This document shows positions 16,977 to 26,531 of a stretch of 64,000 nucleotides of DNA, piece after piece. This DNA is from Campylobacter sp. MIT 12-8780 (GTDB taxonomy: Bacteria; Campylobacterota; Campylobacteria; Campylobacterales; Campylobacteraceae), in assembly GCF_006864535.1 (NCBI RefSeq), contig NZ_QHLL01000004.1, positions 1 to 64,000 of the forward strand, written 5' to 3'. How positions within the stretch are numbered: the stretch's first letter is position 1; each line of letters begins with the position of its first letter. Under the pieces are notes generated by a model that saw only the letters and a list, made by a program, of their open reading frames with translations, was not told where the DNA came from and made no database searches. A program made the translations under genes and the position numbers.

Positions 16977-18167
16977 TTAGCCTTTCTTTAAAGCTTTTTT
17001 CTTTAAGCATGATGAGTAAAAATAAACAATAAGAGCCACAAAGCTAAGAGCTGCAGCGATTTCATAAAGACGCGAAAAGCCTACAAAAGGTTCTAAAATG
17101 CCTAAAAAATAAGGACTAGTGCCTATACCAAGATCAAGAGCGATAAAATAAGTTGAAGTAGCCAGTCCCATTTTGTGCTTTGGGGCAAGTTTTATGGCTA
17201 AAGATTGACAAGCTGAACAAGCATTGCCATAACCTAAAGCACAAAGCACGGCAGATAAAAAAATCATAGCTGAGTTTTGCGCATAAGCTAAGATGATAAG
17301 ACAAGCGATGAAAAATAAAAGCGAGGGAACGATAATAAAATCCGCCCCAAGCTTATCAAAAATTTTCCCAGCTATAGGACGAGAAAATAAAGCCACAAAG
17401 GCATAAATTCCAAAGAAAAATGAGCCTGCAAAGCTTAAATTTAAAGTCTTTGAATATACACTCATAAAAGCTAATATAAGCCCATAAGCACAGCCTATTA
17501 AAAACACCACCACAGCAAGGCTTAAGCAACTTTTTTCTATATAATTATAAATATGTATTTTAGAGCCTTGCACAGCTTTAAACTCAAACTTTTTAGCCCT
17601 TACTTGAAAGATCAAAGCAAGGATAAAACAAAGCACTATACACACAAGACAGAGGATAAAACTTGTAAGAAAAGCCCCAGCAGAATCAAGCTTTATAGCC
17701 AAAAATGGACCCAAAGCAGAAGCTAAAATAGCACTTAAAGCATAATAACCTATGCCAGCACCTCTTTTATTGCTTGGTATAAGTCTTGCTACAGCTGCAC
17801 CGCAAACACAAGAACATAGCCCAAAAAATACACCTGAAACAAAGCGAATGAGCACAAGGGCTAAAATGCTATGAGCGAACAAATAGGCGATATTGATACA
17901 AAAGAGCAAAGGTAAAAAGATAAGTAGGGCTTTTTTAAAATTGATACTATCAACTATTGAGCCATAATAAATTCTTGAAAATAAAGCTCCAATAACAAAA
18001 ACACAAGTCACAAGCCCTGCCATACTTGCATTTTCTTTTAAGATAAGCAAACTATAATCAGAACAAGTAATAGTGCTCATATAAAACATAGTATAAATAA
18101 AAAAATTAATCCAAAATATACACATAAAATCCCTGTTAAAAAGCTTATATTTTCTTTTTAGGCTCAT
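16977..18167 (-). CDS. MFS transporter
   Basis: 396 residues with about 12 hydrophobic segments, a major-facilitator efflux or uptake carrier of the inner membrane. The loop 2-3 signature is seen as GALFSRIYYGSIVDSINFKKALL, and the second half repeats it as ARPIAGKIFDKLGADFI. Substrate unknown. GGAAAG precedes the ATG. It starts 10 bases after the MarR gene on the same strand, so the two form an operon in which the MarR protein probably represses its own transporter. Confidence 0.88.
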   Translation of the reverse strand: MSLKRKYKLFNRDFMCIFWINFFIYTMFYMSTITCSDYSLLILKENASMAGLVTCVFVIGALFSRIYYGSIVDSINFKKALLIFLPLLFCINIAYLFAHSILALVLIRFVSGVFFGLCSCVCGAAVARLIPSNKRGAGIGYYALSAILASALGPFLAIKLDSAGAFLTSFILCLVCIVLCFILALIFQVRAKKFEFKAVQGSKIHIYNYIEKSCLSLAVVVFLIGCAYGLILAFMSVYSKTLNLSFAGSFFFGIYAFVALFSRPIAGKIFDKLGADFIIVPSLLFFIACLIILAYAQNSAMIFLSAVLCALGYGNACSACQSLAIKLAPKHKMGLATSTYFIALDLGIGTSPYFLGILEPFVGFSRLYEIAAALSFVALIVYFYSSCLKKKALKKG

Positions 18168-18177
18168 TTTCTTTCCT

Positions 18178-18582
18178 TTAATACTCTAATTTTTGATTGA
18201 TTTTATCAATGATTTGTATAAAAAATTCTTTATCCTTAGCATTTATATCAGCAAGAATTTTTGCCTCATATTCTCTAATGCAAAAATTAATATCATAATA
18301 AATCGCCTTACCACTAGCACTTAAAGTAATGATCTTTTCTCTTTTATCTTCAGCTTCTAAAAAGTCTATAAAACCTAGTTTATGAAGCTTTGAAACTGAT
18401 CTTGTCAGTATAGCCTTGTCAAGATCATAAAATTCACAAATTGGCACCAAAGCAGTGCTTTTTGTATGGCTAAGATACAAAAACACACGCCAATCACTCA
18501 GGCTCAAGCCAAAGGGTTTTAAAATTTTATTGACATTATAAACTATCTTTCTGTGCATTAAAGCTATTTTTTGAAAGAACAT
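18178..18582 (-). CDS. MarR-family transcriptional regulator
   Basis: 134-residue dimeric winged-helix repressor. The DNA-binding segment runs about 45-95: ALVPICEFYDLDKAILTRSVSKLHKLGFIDFLEAEDKREKIITLSASGK, with the wing signature DKREKIITLS. MarR proteins usually release DNA on binding phenolic or electrophilic ligands. It leads the operon with the MFS carrier. AAGGATATAAAGCA precedes the start. A perfect palindrome ACTATATAGT lies about 47 bases upstream as a candidate autoregulatory site. Confidence 0.9.
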   Translation of the reverse strand: MFFQKIALMHRKIVYNVNKILKPFGLSLSDWRVFLYLSHTKSTALVPICEFYDLDKAILTRSVSKLHKLGFIDFLEAEDKREKIITLSASGKAIYYDINFCIREYEAKILADINAKDKEFFIQIIDKINQKLEY

Positions 18583-18628
18583 TGCTTTATATCCTTAAAT
18601 TTAAGTCTTTATATAATAGATATTATCA

Positions 18629-18638
18629 ACTATATAGT
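18629..18638. promoter_or_regulatory. Candidate MarR operator
   Basis: Perfect 10-bp palindrome ACTATATAGT in the AT-rich promoter region of the marR-MFS operon. MarR sites are often autoregulatory palindromes of this length, but in AT-rich DNA this can arise by chance. Confidence 0.3.
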
Positions 18639-18716
18639 ATAGCTTTAAAAGCTTAAAAATTTGTTAAACAAACGATACGCTATAGAAAACAAAGAGTGAA
18701 TTATTTCTTGTAATAA

Positions 18717-18815
18717 CAAAGAAAGATTATCGCGAAAAATATTGTAGCTGGTAAGGTTGATAAAAAGAATGAAACTTATATGAGTGGGAATTTAGAACTT
18801 AGATATAGGTTTTAA
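18717..18815 (+). pseudogene. Possible remnant of an outer-membrane barrel gene; rest of 18583-18971 holds no gene
   Basis: The 389-base gap between marR and luxS has no convincing gene. One frame gives 32 residues ending NETYMSGNLELRYRF then stop, which has the alternating pattern and terminal Phe of a beta-barrel's last strand. Stops at 18711 and 18714 cut it off. It may be the decayed end of an autotransporter or receptor gene. A short frame at 18863-19048 runs into luxS antisense and looks spurious. Confidence 0.3.
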
Positions 18816-18971
18816 AGACTTAGAGTTTTTTAGTTTTATGATTTCTTTTTTACTTATTTAAAGTGATTTTAGAAGTTTTTAAGGTAAGGGTGGTTTATTG
18901 TCCTTACCTTGTTTTGGTATCTTTGCTTGGTTTTTGTGCTTTTTCTACACTGAATAAATATAAACTTAAAC

Positions 18972-19460
18972 TTAATCCAAATCCTTCAGCAAAAGCTCTT
19001 GAGTATTCATTATACCAATACCACTATCAAGCACCTTTTGAGCGATAGCCTTTGCTTCATCGATAGAATGAAGCTTGCAAGTGCCACACTGAAATTCATT
19101 TGCTTCTGGAATTTGAGTCGCACGGATAACATCTTGCATACTCGCAAGCCACGCTTTTTTCACGCTTTCATCATCTGGTGTGCCAATAACACTCATATAA
19201 AAACCAGTGCGACAACCCATAGGCGAAATGTCAATGATCTCAACCTCATTTGAATTCAAATGATCTCTCATAAAACCAGCAAACAAATGCTCTAAAGTGT
19301 GAATGCCTTTTTCTGGTAAAATATCCTTATTTGGCACGCAAAAACGCAGATCAAACACGCTTATAGTATCACCTTTTGGTGTTTTCATCGTTTTTGCTAG
19401 ACGCACCGCTGGAGCTGGCATTTTGGTATGATCTACCTTAAAACTATCAAGTAATGGCAT
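18972..19460 (-). CDS. luxS: S-ribosylhomocysteine lyase (autoinducer-2 synthesis)
   Basis: 162-residue metalloenzyme that splits S-ribosylhomocysteine to homocysteine and DPD, the precursor of AI-2, in the activated methyl cycle. Metal ligands are His54 and His58 (HTLEHLF) and a Cys near 125 (QCGTC); the catalytic Cys is Cys83 in PMGCRTGFY. Full length. GGAG before the ATG. It stands alone, with short non-coding flanks. Confidence 0.98.
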   Translation of the reverse strand: MPLLDSFKVDHTKMPAPAVRLAKTMKTPKGDTISVFDLRFCVPNKDILPEKGIHTLEHLFAGFMRDHLNSNEVEIIDISPMGCRTGFYMSVIGTPDDESVKKAWLASMQDVIRATQIPEANEFQCGTCKLHSIDEAKAIAQKVLDSGIGIMNTQELLLKDLD

Positions 19461-19534
19461 TTTTTCTCCTTTTGTTAAAATGTGTGCTGAAATGATACCC
19501 TAAATTTAACAAACAAAAAACCTTAATTATAACA

Positions 19535-20917
19535 TTACCAAGTAAAACTCCAAGCCACGATGATATTAACAAGCATAGCCACAAGTAAAAGCGGGGTTGT
19601 TCTTTTAACTATAGCTATAGGACTTATCTTTGAAAATCCTGCTAAAACAAGTATCCCACCAGCAATTGGCGAAGCTGCGCGTCCCAAACAAGAAGCAATT
19701 TCTATAGGTAAAACCAAAACTATAGGCTCTATATGAAGCTTTGCAGCTATATCTGGGGCAAGTCTTCCAAAGGCATTAAACGCAGCAATACCACTTCCCA
19801 TAATCACACTAGCAAAATACACAATAAAGCTTAAAAGTGCTATGCTTAAGATCACAGCTGAAGCTCCCATAGAAGAAATGGCATTAGCCACTATCCCTAT
19901 ACCACCAAGTGCTTTAATACCCTCAGCAAACACAGAAGCAGCGATGATAATGCTTACAACCGAGATGAAAATATCAGCCATAGCCTTAATGATCACTACC
20001 ATATCTTCACCAAGTTTTTTAGCGTTTCTATGCCTTGCGTATTCAAGGATAAACACTATAGCAATGCTGATAAAATTTGCAGTGATAACATCAAGCTTAA
20101 CTTGTAAAAAATACGCCGCAAAAAGAAAGACTATAGGAAGCCAAGGTAAAAAGATATAGTAGGTAGGACATTGTGGATTTTCAATCTTTGGAATTTCAAC
20201 CTCTTCGTTGTTAATGCCTTTTATCCTATCTCTTTTATCCATAAAAGAAAAATAAAATGGTATCAACACAGCGATTAAAACCACATAAGCGATCACGCTA
20301 TAAATTTGATAATTTAAAAACAAACCTATAACATTGTCTTTTTGTCCAACCATCTCTGCCATGTTGATGGAATTTCCATCTTTTGGACCATAATCAAGTG
20401 CGATTAAAGAAAGCACACTCACAGCAGTAATTGGGCGAATTTTAAGAGCAAGCAACACCGGATAAATACAGGCAAGAAGCAAGATAAGCAAGCCAGCATA
20501 ACTTGAAATCACGATCTTAAGTGCCATACCCACTACAAAAGTGCCACTTAAAACAAGGTATTTGTTTTTTACCTTAGCTAAGGGTTTGTTTGCAAGATAA
20601 GCAAGTTTTGCTGAAGCATTAATGTGCTTCATAAGAGCTGCAAAACCTGCCACAGACATGATAATGAGCCCCACCCCAGCTAAGTTTTTCTTAAAGGTAT
20701 CGCTAATAAAGACAAAACTATCCATGATGTTACTTAAAAAAGTTGCTTCAGTGTGCTTAACACTACTTGGGATAGGCACTCCACTTAAATAATATGCTGA
20801 CATTAAAAAGATTATGCCAGAAAAAAAGAAAATGAAAATGGGATTATAATTTTTAAGCACCAAATAAGCTACAATAACTACGCCTATGAGAGTAAAAAGA
20901 ATTTGCAAGCTTTGCAT
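19535..20917 (-). CDS. dcuC: C4-dicarboxylate carrier of the DcuC family
   Basis: 460-residue inner-membrane carrier with about 12 hydrophobic segments, of the type that takes up or exchanges succinate, fumarate and malate during anaerobic respiration. Features: LSLIALDYGPKDGNSINMAEM in the first half and SVIMGSGIAAFNAFGRLAPDIA plus EIASCLGRAASPIAGGI in the second, as in DcuC proteins. I start at MQSLQILF (ATG ending 20917, GGAAAAG upstream); the frame is open 22 codons further, without a start signal. The C4-dicarboxylate assignment is by family resemblance; other substrates are possible. Confidence 0.82.
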   Translation of the reverse strand: MQSLQILFTLIGVVIVAYLVLKNYNPIFIFFFSGIIFLMSAYYLSGVPIPSSVKHTEATFLSNIMDSFVFISDTFKKNLAGVGLIIMSVAGFAALMKHINASAKLAYLANKPLAKVKNKYLVLSGTFVVGMALKIVISSYAGLLILLLACIYPVLLALKIRPITAVSVLSLIALDYGPKDGNSINMAEMVGQKDNVIGLFLNYQIYSVIAYVVLIAVLIPFYFSFMDKRDRIKGINNEEVEIPKIENPQCPTYYIFLPWLPIVFLFAAYFLQVKLDVITANFISIAIVFILEYARHRNAKKLGEDMVVIIKAMADIFISVVSIIIAASVFAEGIKALGGIGIVANAISSMGASAVILSIALLSFIVYFASVIMGSGIAAFNAFGRLAPDIAAKLHIEPIVLVLPIEIASCLGRAASPIAGGILVLAGFSKISPIAIVKRTTPLLLVAMLVNIIVAWSFTW

Positions 20918-21008
20918 GAGCTTTTCCTTTGAGTTTTTATAAAATATTGTATCACAATTTGAACTTTTTCTTGAATTTTGCAATGTTTTTTCGTGCGAGT
21001 TTTACTTT

Positions 21009-22100
21009 TTAGCTTTTCACTAAGATGTAAAGGTGCTCTTTAATATGCAAGGCTCTATCTTTGAGATTGCGACTTGCTCTAAAGGCTGGGTATTTTTGCT
21101 CTAAAATGTGGCATTTTCCAAGTTTGGCAAGCTTTTTTAAAAACTCCTCTTTTTTGATAAAACCTTCGTTATTGTAAGAAAGCAAGATAATTTTTGCCTT
21201 TGTGTGCAAGATCAACTCAAATAAAGCCTCACTAGCTAGCCTTGCTTTGTTAAAATCACTCCTATTCCACTCTTTTGGTATGCCTGAAACCTTTGAGATC
21301 TCATTTGGTTTTTTATAAGTAGCGATTAAATTAAGCATAAAATAATTTGAAGCGTAAGGGTGCTGATTATAAGGTGGATCAAAATACGCTAAATCCACAC
21401 TATCAAGTTCTTTAGCAAGGCTTAAAGCATCTTCTTGTCTAACTTCAAAGGGACAAGAAAAATTTGAAAATATAGGCATTTTAAGGCTCATTTGTCCTTT
21501 TATGCGTTTAAGTGCATGTTCTCCTGTGCCGCCAAATTTACCAAGTCCCATTTTATCCTTATAAAAGCCCTTAAAAACTCCACTTGTGTTTGCATGCACA
21601 CTGGCTTCATAGATGAGAGGAGCGATGAAAAAATGCTGCAAGGAGCTTGGAATTTCTTTGCTGATAAGCTGTCTCATTGAGTCAAGATACAAAGCATTTG
21701 CTGGGGTATAAAATACTCTTTCACCAGCCTTGATCTTAAGTTCATCTTTTGGGGCATAAAGTTCGCTGATAAAGCCTTTTTGAGGCTTTAGATTATGGCT
21801 TAACTCATGATGATAATTTTGCAAGCTTTGAAGCTCTTTTTGGCTAGGATTTGCTAGATAGCATTCATTGATGATTTTTGAGTAATGCTCTAAATCATTT
21901 GCAATGATAAAACTTGAATGAGCCTTAGCAAAACGCGACACCACCCCACTTCCACTAAAAATATCCAAAAAGCTTAACTTTTCTTTTTTCAGCTCTTGTT
22001 TTGCAAATTCAAAACCTTGCTCTAAAAAGGGTAAAAGTGAGCGTTTATTGCCTAGATAAGTGATGATTTGTTCTTTTAGATAGGCTTTATTTTCACTCAT
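21009..22100 (-). CDS. Orphan DNA adenine methyltransferase (D12/Dam-type)
   Basis: 363-residue N6-adenine methylase. Motifs: ITYLGNKRSLLPFL at the N-terminus, the SAM-binding motif LDIFSGSGVVSRF near 44-56 and the catalytic DPPY in AYFDPPYNQHPY near 240. No restriction endonuclease gene lies nearby, so it is probably a regulatory or orphan methylase. It overlaps the end of recQ by 8 bases, so the two are co-translated. The recognition sequence cannot be read from the protein. Confidence 0.88.
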   Translation of the reverse strand: MSENKAYLKEQIITYLGNKRSLLPFLEQGFEFAKQELKKEKLSFLDIFSGSGVVSRFAKAHSSFIIANDLEHYSKIINECYLANPSQKELQSLQNYHHELSHNLKPQKGFISELYAPKDELKIKAGERVFYTPANALYLDSMRQLISKEIPSSLQHFFIAPLIYEASVHANTSGVFKGFYKDKMGLGKFGGTGEHALKRIKGQMSLKMPIFSNFSCPFEVRQEDALSLAKELDSVDLAYFDPPYNQHPYASNYFMLNLIATYKKPNEISKVSGIPKEWNRSDFNKARLASEALFELILHTKAKIILLSYNNEGFIKKEEFLKKLAKLGKCHILEQKYPAFRASRNLKDRALHIKEHLYILVKS

Positions 22101-23937
22101 ACCCTACCTTTGAAATGAGGCTTAAAAAATCTTTCGCATAGTTTTTAAATTTTTCTTCGCCTACTCCAAAGACTGCTTTAAACTCAAGCTCATTTTGAGG
22201 TTTAAGCTTGCACATAGAAATCAAACTTTTATCGCTAAAGATCATAAAGGCTTTTTTATTTTCATGTTGTGCTAGCTTTAATCTTAACTTTTTAAGCTCT
22301 AAAAACAAAGCCTCGTCTTTGCTTTCAAGCTCAAAACTATGAGCCTTGCTTTTTGGTATTTTGCTTTCTTTTTCGAGCATGTGTTCTTTATCTTCTAATC
22401 TTGTTTTTAAAAATACTTTTTCATTATTAAAAAGCACCTTTTTAGCCTTTGGCAGGGTTTTTAAAACAGGATATTTGTCCTTGCTTTGCTCTAAAAGCTT
22501 TAAAGTTAAAAGCTCTTTGATGAGTGTATCAAGCTCAGCCTTGCTTTTTTCTTTCATCAAGGCAAAGGTAGAAAGCTTATCAAAGCCTAAATTCACAGCT
22601 CTTTGACTTGATATTCCTCTTAGAATTTCACTCACAAAGCTTATACCAAAGCCCTCATTCATTCTAATGATACAAGAAAGGATTTTTTGAGCTTCTATGC
22701 TAATGTCTTGAAGCTCAAACTCACTTTTACAATTGATACAACAATCACAATTTTGCGTTAAATCCTCCCCAAAATAAGCTAAAATATAAGCCTTTAAACA
22801 TTCCTTATGAAAAGCAAAACCTTGCATAGCCTCAAGCAGTTTAAGCTCGTTTTGAATGAGCTTTTCATCTTTATCATCAGTGCAAATAAGCTTTTTATTC
22901 ATCATTATATCGCCTTCATTAAAAAGCAATAAACAAGAGCTTTTAAGTCCGTCCCTACCGGCTCTGCCTATTTCTTGATAATAATGCTCTAAATTTTTAG
23001 GTAGATTAAAATGCACTATAAAACGTATATCTTTTTTATTAATCCCCATGCCAAAAGCATTTGTAGCCACCATGATCCTTGTTTTACCTTGCATAAAGCT
23101 TTCTTGAGCCCTTAGCCTTTCATCAGCCTCCATTCCAGCGTGGTATTTTTCACACTTAAAACCCTCTATATAAAGCCTTTTGTGTAATTCATCTGTGATT
23201 TTTCTTGTCATACAATAAACTATGCCATTTTGTCCTTTAAAATCTTGCAAAAAGGCAAATAATTTAGCGAATTTTTGCTTTAAACTGCCCTTAAAAAGCT
23301 CTAAATACAAATTTTCTCTATGAAAACCAGAGCTTAAAATGAAAGGATTTTTAAGCCTTAAAGCTGAGATAATATCCTCTCTAATCAAAGGCGTAGCTGT
23401 GGCTGTAAAAGCTGAAACTACGACTTTTTGTCCAAGTTTTTCTATAAAATCAGCAATTTGCAGGTAAGATGGGCGAAAATCCTGCCCCCAAGCACTAATG
23501 CAATGTGCTTCATCAACAGCGATTTGAGCGATTTTTTGCTTTTTGATAAAATTTAAAAAAGCCTCATTTTGCAAGCGTTCAGGGCTAACATAAAGCAGTT
23601 TTACCCTAGCTTTTCTAAGCTCTTTAAACACCGCTTCATTTTGGCTTAAATCTTGAGTGCTATTGATACAAAAGGCGGGGATATTTTTACTCCTTAGCTC
23701 TAAAACTTGATCTTGCATTAAAGAATTAAGCGGAGTAATAACCAAACTAAGCCCATCTAAAGCCAAAGCAGGGAGCTGAAAACACAAAGACTTCCCAGCT
23801 GAAGTAGGCATTAAAGCCAAAACATCTCTTTGAGCTAGAATTTCACTCATAAGCTCAAACTGCCCTTTTCTAAAGCTTGTGTAGGAAAAATGTTTTTTGA
23901 GTAAGGAAAGGAGCTGTTCTTTGTTATAAGATCTCAA
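22093..23937 (-). CDS. recQ: ATP-dependent DNA helicase RecQ
   Basis: 614-residue 3'-5' helicase for recombination and fork repair. Helicase core with Walker A MPTSAGKSLCFQLP (about 42-55) and DEAH box in AVDEAHCISAWGQDFRPSY (about 142), motif VI HYYQEIGRAGRDG, a zinc-binding cysteine cluster (CLKAYILAYFGEDLTQNCDCCINC) and a C-terminal HRDC-like domain (about 535-610). All parts of a full RecQ are present. It is followed by the overlapping methylase. I recall no recQ in C. jejuni NCTC 11168, so the pair may be an accessory block of this lineage. Confidence 0.94.
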   Translation of the reverse strand: MRSYNKEQLLSLLKKHFSYTSFRKGQFELMSEILAQRDVLALMPTSAGKSLCFQLPALALDGLSLVITPLNSLMQDQVLELRSKNIPAFCINSTQDLSQNEAVFKELRKARVKLLYVSPERLQNEAFLNFIKKQKIAQIAVDEAHCISAWGQDFRPSYLQIADFIEKLGQKVVVSAFTATATPLIREDIISALRLKNPFILSSGFHRENLYLELFKGSLKQKFAKLFAFLQDFKGQNGIVYCMTRKITDELHKRLYIEGFKCEKYHAGMEADERLRAQESFMQGKTRIMVATNAFGMGINKKDIRFIVHFNLPKNLEHYYQEIGRAGRDGLKSSCLLLFNEGDIMMNKKLICTDDKDEKLIQNELKLLEAMQGFAFHKECLKAYILAYFGEDLTQNCDCCINCKSEFELQDISIEAQKILSCIIRMNEGFGISFVSEILRGISSQRAVNLGFDKLSTFALMKEKSKAELDTLIKELLTLKLLEQSKDKYPVLKTLPKAKKVLFNNEKVFLKTRLEDKEHMLEKESKIPKSKAHSFELESKDEALFLELKKLRLKLAQHENKKAFMIFSDKSLISMCKLKPQNELEFKAVFGVGEEKFKNYAKDFLSLISKVGYE

Positions 23938-23994
23938 AATGAAAGCCTTTTTATGTGAGTATTGATATACTAGCCTTAATTTTTCATAATCACC

Positions 23995-24032
23995 CTAGGT
24001 TTTAAAATTTCAAAATACATTTTAAAACCTAG
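23995..24032 (-). terminator. AT-rich hairpin downstream of infC
   Basis: Inverted repeat CTAGGTTTTAAAAT / ATTTTAAAACCTAG with a 10-base spacer, 20 bases past the infC stop and before recQ. It lacks a clear T-run on the minus strand, so it is a hairpin with only a probable terminator role for the long operon ending at infC. Confidence 0.5.
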
Positions 24033-24051
24033 TTCTTAAAAATTTATATGC

Positions 24052-24567
24052 TTATTTTTTAGGCACCACAAGCATATTGACATAACGTCCTTCAAAATTT
24101 GGTTCTTTGTCTCTGCTTGCTTTATCTTCTATATCTTGCCATATTTTTTCAAGTAAGGCTACGCCAGCTTCTGGGCTAGCCATTTCGCGTCCTTTTAAGA
24201 AAACTCTAAATTTGACATGTTTGCCTTGTTCTAGGAATTCAAGAGCGTGTTTTACCTTGTAATTGATGTCATTTTGAGCGATTTTCACTGAGAGTTTGAT
24301 CTCTTTTATATCTATGACTTTTTGCTTTTTCTTGGCTTCTTTTTGCTTTTTTTCTTGTTGGTAGCGGTATTTACCAAAGTCCATGATTTTGGCAACTGGA
24401 GGTTTAGCATCAGGGGCGATTAGCACTAGATCAAGTCCTTTATTTTGTGCTAGTTTTAAAGCCTCATCACGTGATAACACTCCAAAAACTTCCCCACCAT
24501 CGCCAACGCATCTTAGCTCACTTGCTCTTATTTCTTCATTAAGAAATACTTCTTTTTCCTTACTCAA
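24052..24567 (-). CDS. infC: Translation initiation factor IF-3
   Basis: 171 residues: N-domain (about 1-75) and C-domain (about 85-171) joined by a lysine-rich linker ([17 protein letters not shown]). It keeps 30S subunits free and proofreads start codons. The start is a TTG at 24567-24565, overlapping the thrS stop in TTGA. This gives the N-terminus [14 protein letters not shown] known from C. jejuni. A non-ATG start is functionally meaningful here, since IF-3 discriminates against weak starts and can thereby repress its own synthesis. Confidence 0.97.
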   Translation of the reverse strand: MSKEKEVFLNEEIRASELRCVGDGGEVFGVLSRDEALKLAQNKGLDLVLIAPDAKPPVAKIMDFGKYRYQQEKKQKEAKKKQKVIDIKEIKLSVKIAQNDINYKVKHALEFLEQGKHVKFRVFLKGREMASPEAGVALLEKIWQDIEDKASRDKEPNFEGRYVNMLVVPKK

Positions 24568-26429
24568 AACACAACCTCATTCATTTTTTCCTTTATCAAA
24601 GTGTAAAAGTCCTCAAGGCTTATATTTGCCTGAGTTTTAGCTCTTCTATCCCTTAGAGCAACGCTGTTTTGTGCCACTTCCTCATCGCCTAAAACAATAA
24701 TCATTGGTAATTTTTGCTTTTCTGCGGTGCGGATTTTTTTACTTAAGCTTTCATTTTTATCATAGATAGCTGAATCAACCCCACACTCAAGCAAGGCTTT
24801 TTGAATGCTTTTTGCATAACTTATGTGATTTTCATTGATAGGCACTATACCCACTTGAATTGGAGCGATGAAAAATGGAAATTCGCCTCCACAATGCTCA
24901 GTTAAAATGCCTATAAAGCGTTCAAAAGAGCCTAAAATAGCTCTATGAAGCATTACAGGACGTTGTTTGGTGTTATCACTTGCGGTGTATTCAAGCTCAA
25001 AACGTTCAGGCAGGTTAAAATCCACTTGTATAGTGCCGCACTGCCATTTTCTTTTTAAAGCATCAGTGATTTTTATGTCTATTTTTGGACCATAAAAAGC
25101 ACCGCCACCCTCATCTATGCCGTATTTTAAGCCTTGTTCATCTAAAGCTTCTTTTAAAGCCCTTGTAGCATGTTCCCAAACTGCATCGCTTCCTATAGCC
25201 TTAGCAGGCTTGGTTGAAATTTCCATCTCATATTCAAAGCCAAAGGCTCGCATGAGTGAGCTTACAAAATCAAGTATTTCTAAAACAAGTTCTTTAATTT
25301 GAGCTGGCATACAAAAAATATGTGCGTCATCTTGAGTAAATTCACGCACCCTAAAAAGTCCGTGTAAAACTCCGCTTTTTTCGTGCCTATGCACAAGTCC
25401 GTATTCAAAGTATTTTATAGGCAAATCCCTATAACTTCGCACCTCACTTTGATAAATTTTAATATGTCCTACGCAGTTCATCGGCTTTATGCCGTATTCT
25501 TGCTCGTCAATGTGCGTAAAATACATATTTTCTTTATAATTATCATAATGTCCGCTGATCTTCCATACCTCAGCCTTTAAAAGCTCAGGTCCTCTTACAG
25601 GCTCATAGCCTCTTAAGCGGTGGATTTTGTATAAAATTTGCTCCAAACGACTTCTCATCTTTGCACCATTTGCAAGCCACAAAGGTAAGCCTCCACCGAT
25701 TTGTTCATCAAAGGCAAAAAGCTTAAGTTCATTGCCAAGTTTTCTGTGATCTCTTTTTTTGGCTTCTTCTATGATGTGAAGGTATTCTTTTAAGCTTTGT
25801 TTGTCTGCAAAGGCTGTGCCATAAATGCGTGTAAGCATTTCGCGTTTTTCATCGCCTCCTAGATAAGCTCCAGCCACACGAGTGAGTTTAAAATGCTGTA
25901 AATACTTTGTATTTGGCACATGAGGACCACGGCATAAATCCTCAAAATCCCCTTGCTTATAAATGCTTACCTTACCATCTGGAATGCGTAGCATAACTTC
26001 TTGTTTTAAGTCATCATTTTGAAATTTAAGCTTTGCTTCGCTTTTGTCAATTTCATATTTGCTGATGTCAAGCTTTTGTTCAGCATACGCTCTCATCTTA
26101 GCTTCAATACGAGCTAAATCCTCTTCATTAAGCCTAGCATTTACTCTAAAATCATAATAAAAACCCTCATCAACCACAGGACCAACAAAAAATTTAGCCT
26201 CAGGATACAAAGCCTTAATAGCTTGAGCCATCAAATGCGCACAAGAATGACGCAAAAGACAAAGGCTAGCTGGGGAATTATCAAGATAAAGTTCTTGAAA
26301 TTCACTTGTTTTTGTGCTATCTTGTAGGCTTTGAGTATCAAGGATAAAATCACTTTCATAGTATTCTTTGGGGCTCATTGCAGTGCTGTTTGTTTTTGTG
26401 TAGGCAATACATTCTTTGCTCAAATTCAT
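24564..26429 (-). CDS. thrS: Threonyl-tRNA synthetase
   Basis: 621 residues. It lacks the N-terminal TGS domain of the E. coli enzyme: after a short lead it goes straight to the editing domain ([27 protein letters not shown], then the HVPNT region). The class II catalytic core follows ([37 protein letters not shown]) and then the anticodon-binding domain ([36 protein letters not shown]). The N-terminus is longer by about 20 residues than I recall for C. jejuni, so the start may be the internal ATG before SPKEYY. Coupled to infC. Confidence 0.97.
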   Translation of the reverse strand: MNLSKECIAYTKTNSTAMSPKEYYESDFILDTQSLQDSTKTSEFQELYLDNSPASLCLLRHSCAHLMAQAIKALYPEAKFFVGPVVDEGFYYDFRVNARLNEEDLARIEAKMRAYAEQKLDISKYEIDKSEAKLKFQNDDLKQEVMLRIPDGKVSIYKQGDFEDLCRGPHVPNTKYLQHFKLTRVAGAYLGGDEKREMLTRIYGTAFADKQSLKEYLHIIEEAKKRDHRKLGNELKLFAFDEQIGGGLPLWLANGAKMRSRLEQILYKIHRLRGYEPVRGPELLKAEVWKISGHYDNYKENMYFTHIDEQEYGIKPMNCVGHIKIYQSEVRSYRDLPIKYFEYGLVHRHEKSGVLHGLFRVREFTQDDAHIFCMPAQIKELVLEILDFVSSLMRAFGFEYEMEISTKPAKAIGSDAVWEHATRALKEALDEQGLKYGIDEGGGAFYGPKIDIKITDALKRKWQCGTIQVDFNLPERFELEYTASDNTKQRPVMLHRAILGSFERFIGILTEHCGGEFPFFIAPIQVGIVPINENHISYAKSIQKALLECGVDSAIYDKNESLSKKIRTAEKQKLPMIIVLGDEEVAQNSVALRDRRAKTQANISLEDFYTLIKEKMNEVVF

Positions 26430-26531
26430 AAACTCCTAAAAAATAAGTATAATTGTAGCTTTGCAAGCCTTAAGCTTATTTTAAATTTCATAAAATTTTT
26501 ATAAAAAAGAGCTAAAATCATAAAATGCAAA

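Noticed and set aside
18863-19048. 61-codon plus-strand frame between marR and luxS
   Set aside because: Half lies antisense to luxS, composition is not protein-like and no ribosome site is seen.
21009-22100. Restriction-modification system
   Set aside because: Only a methylase is present; the neighbour is recQ, with no endonuclease or specificity gene.
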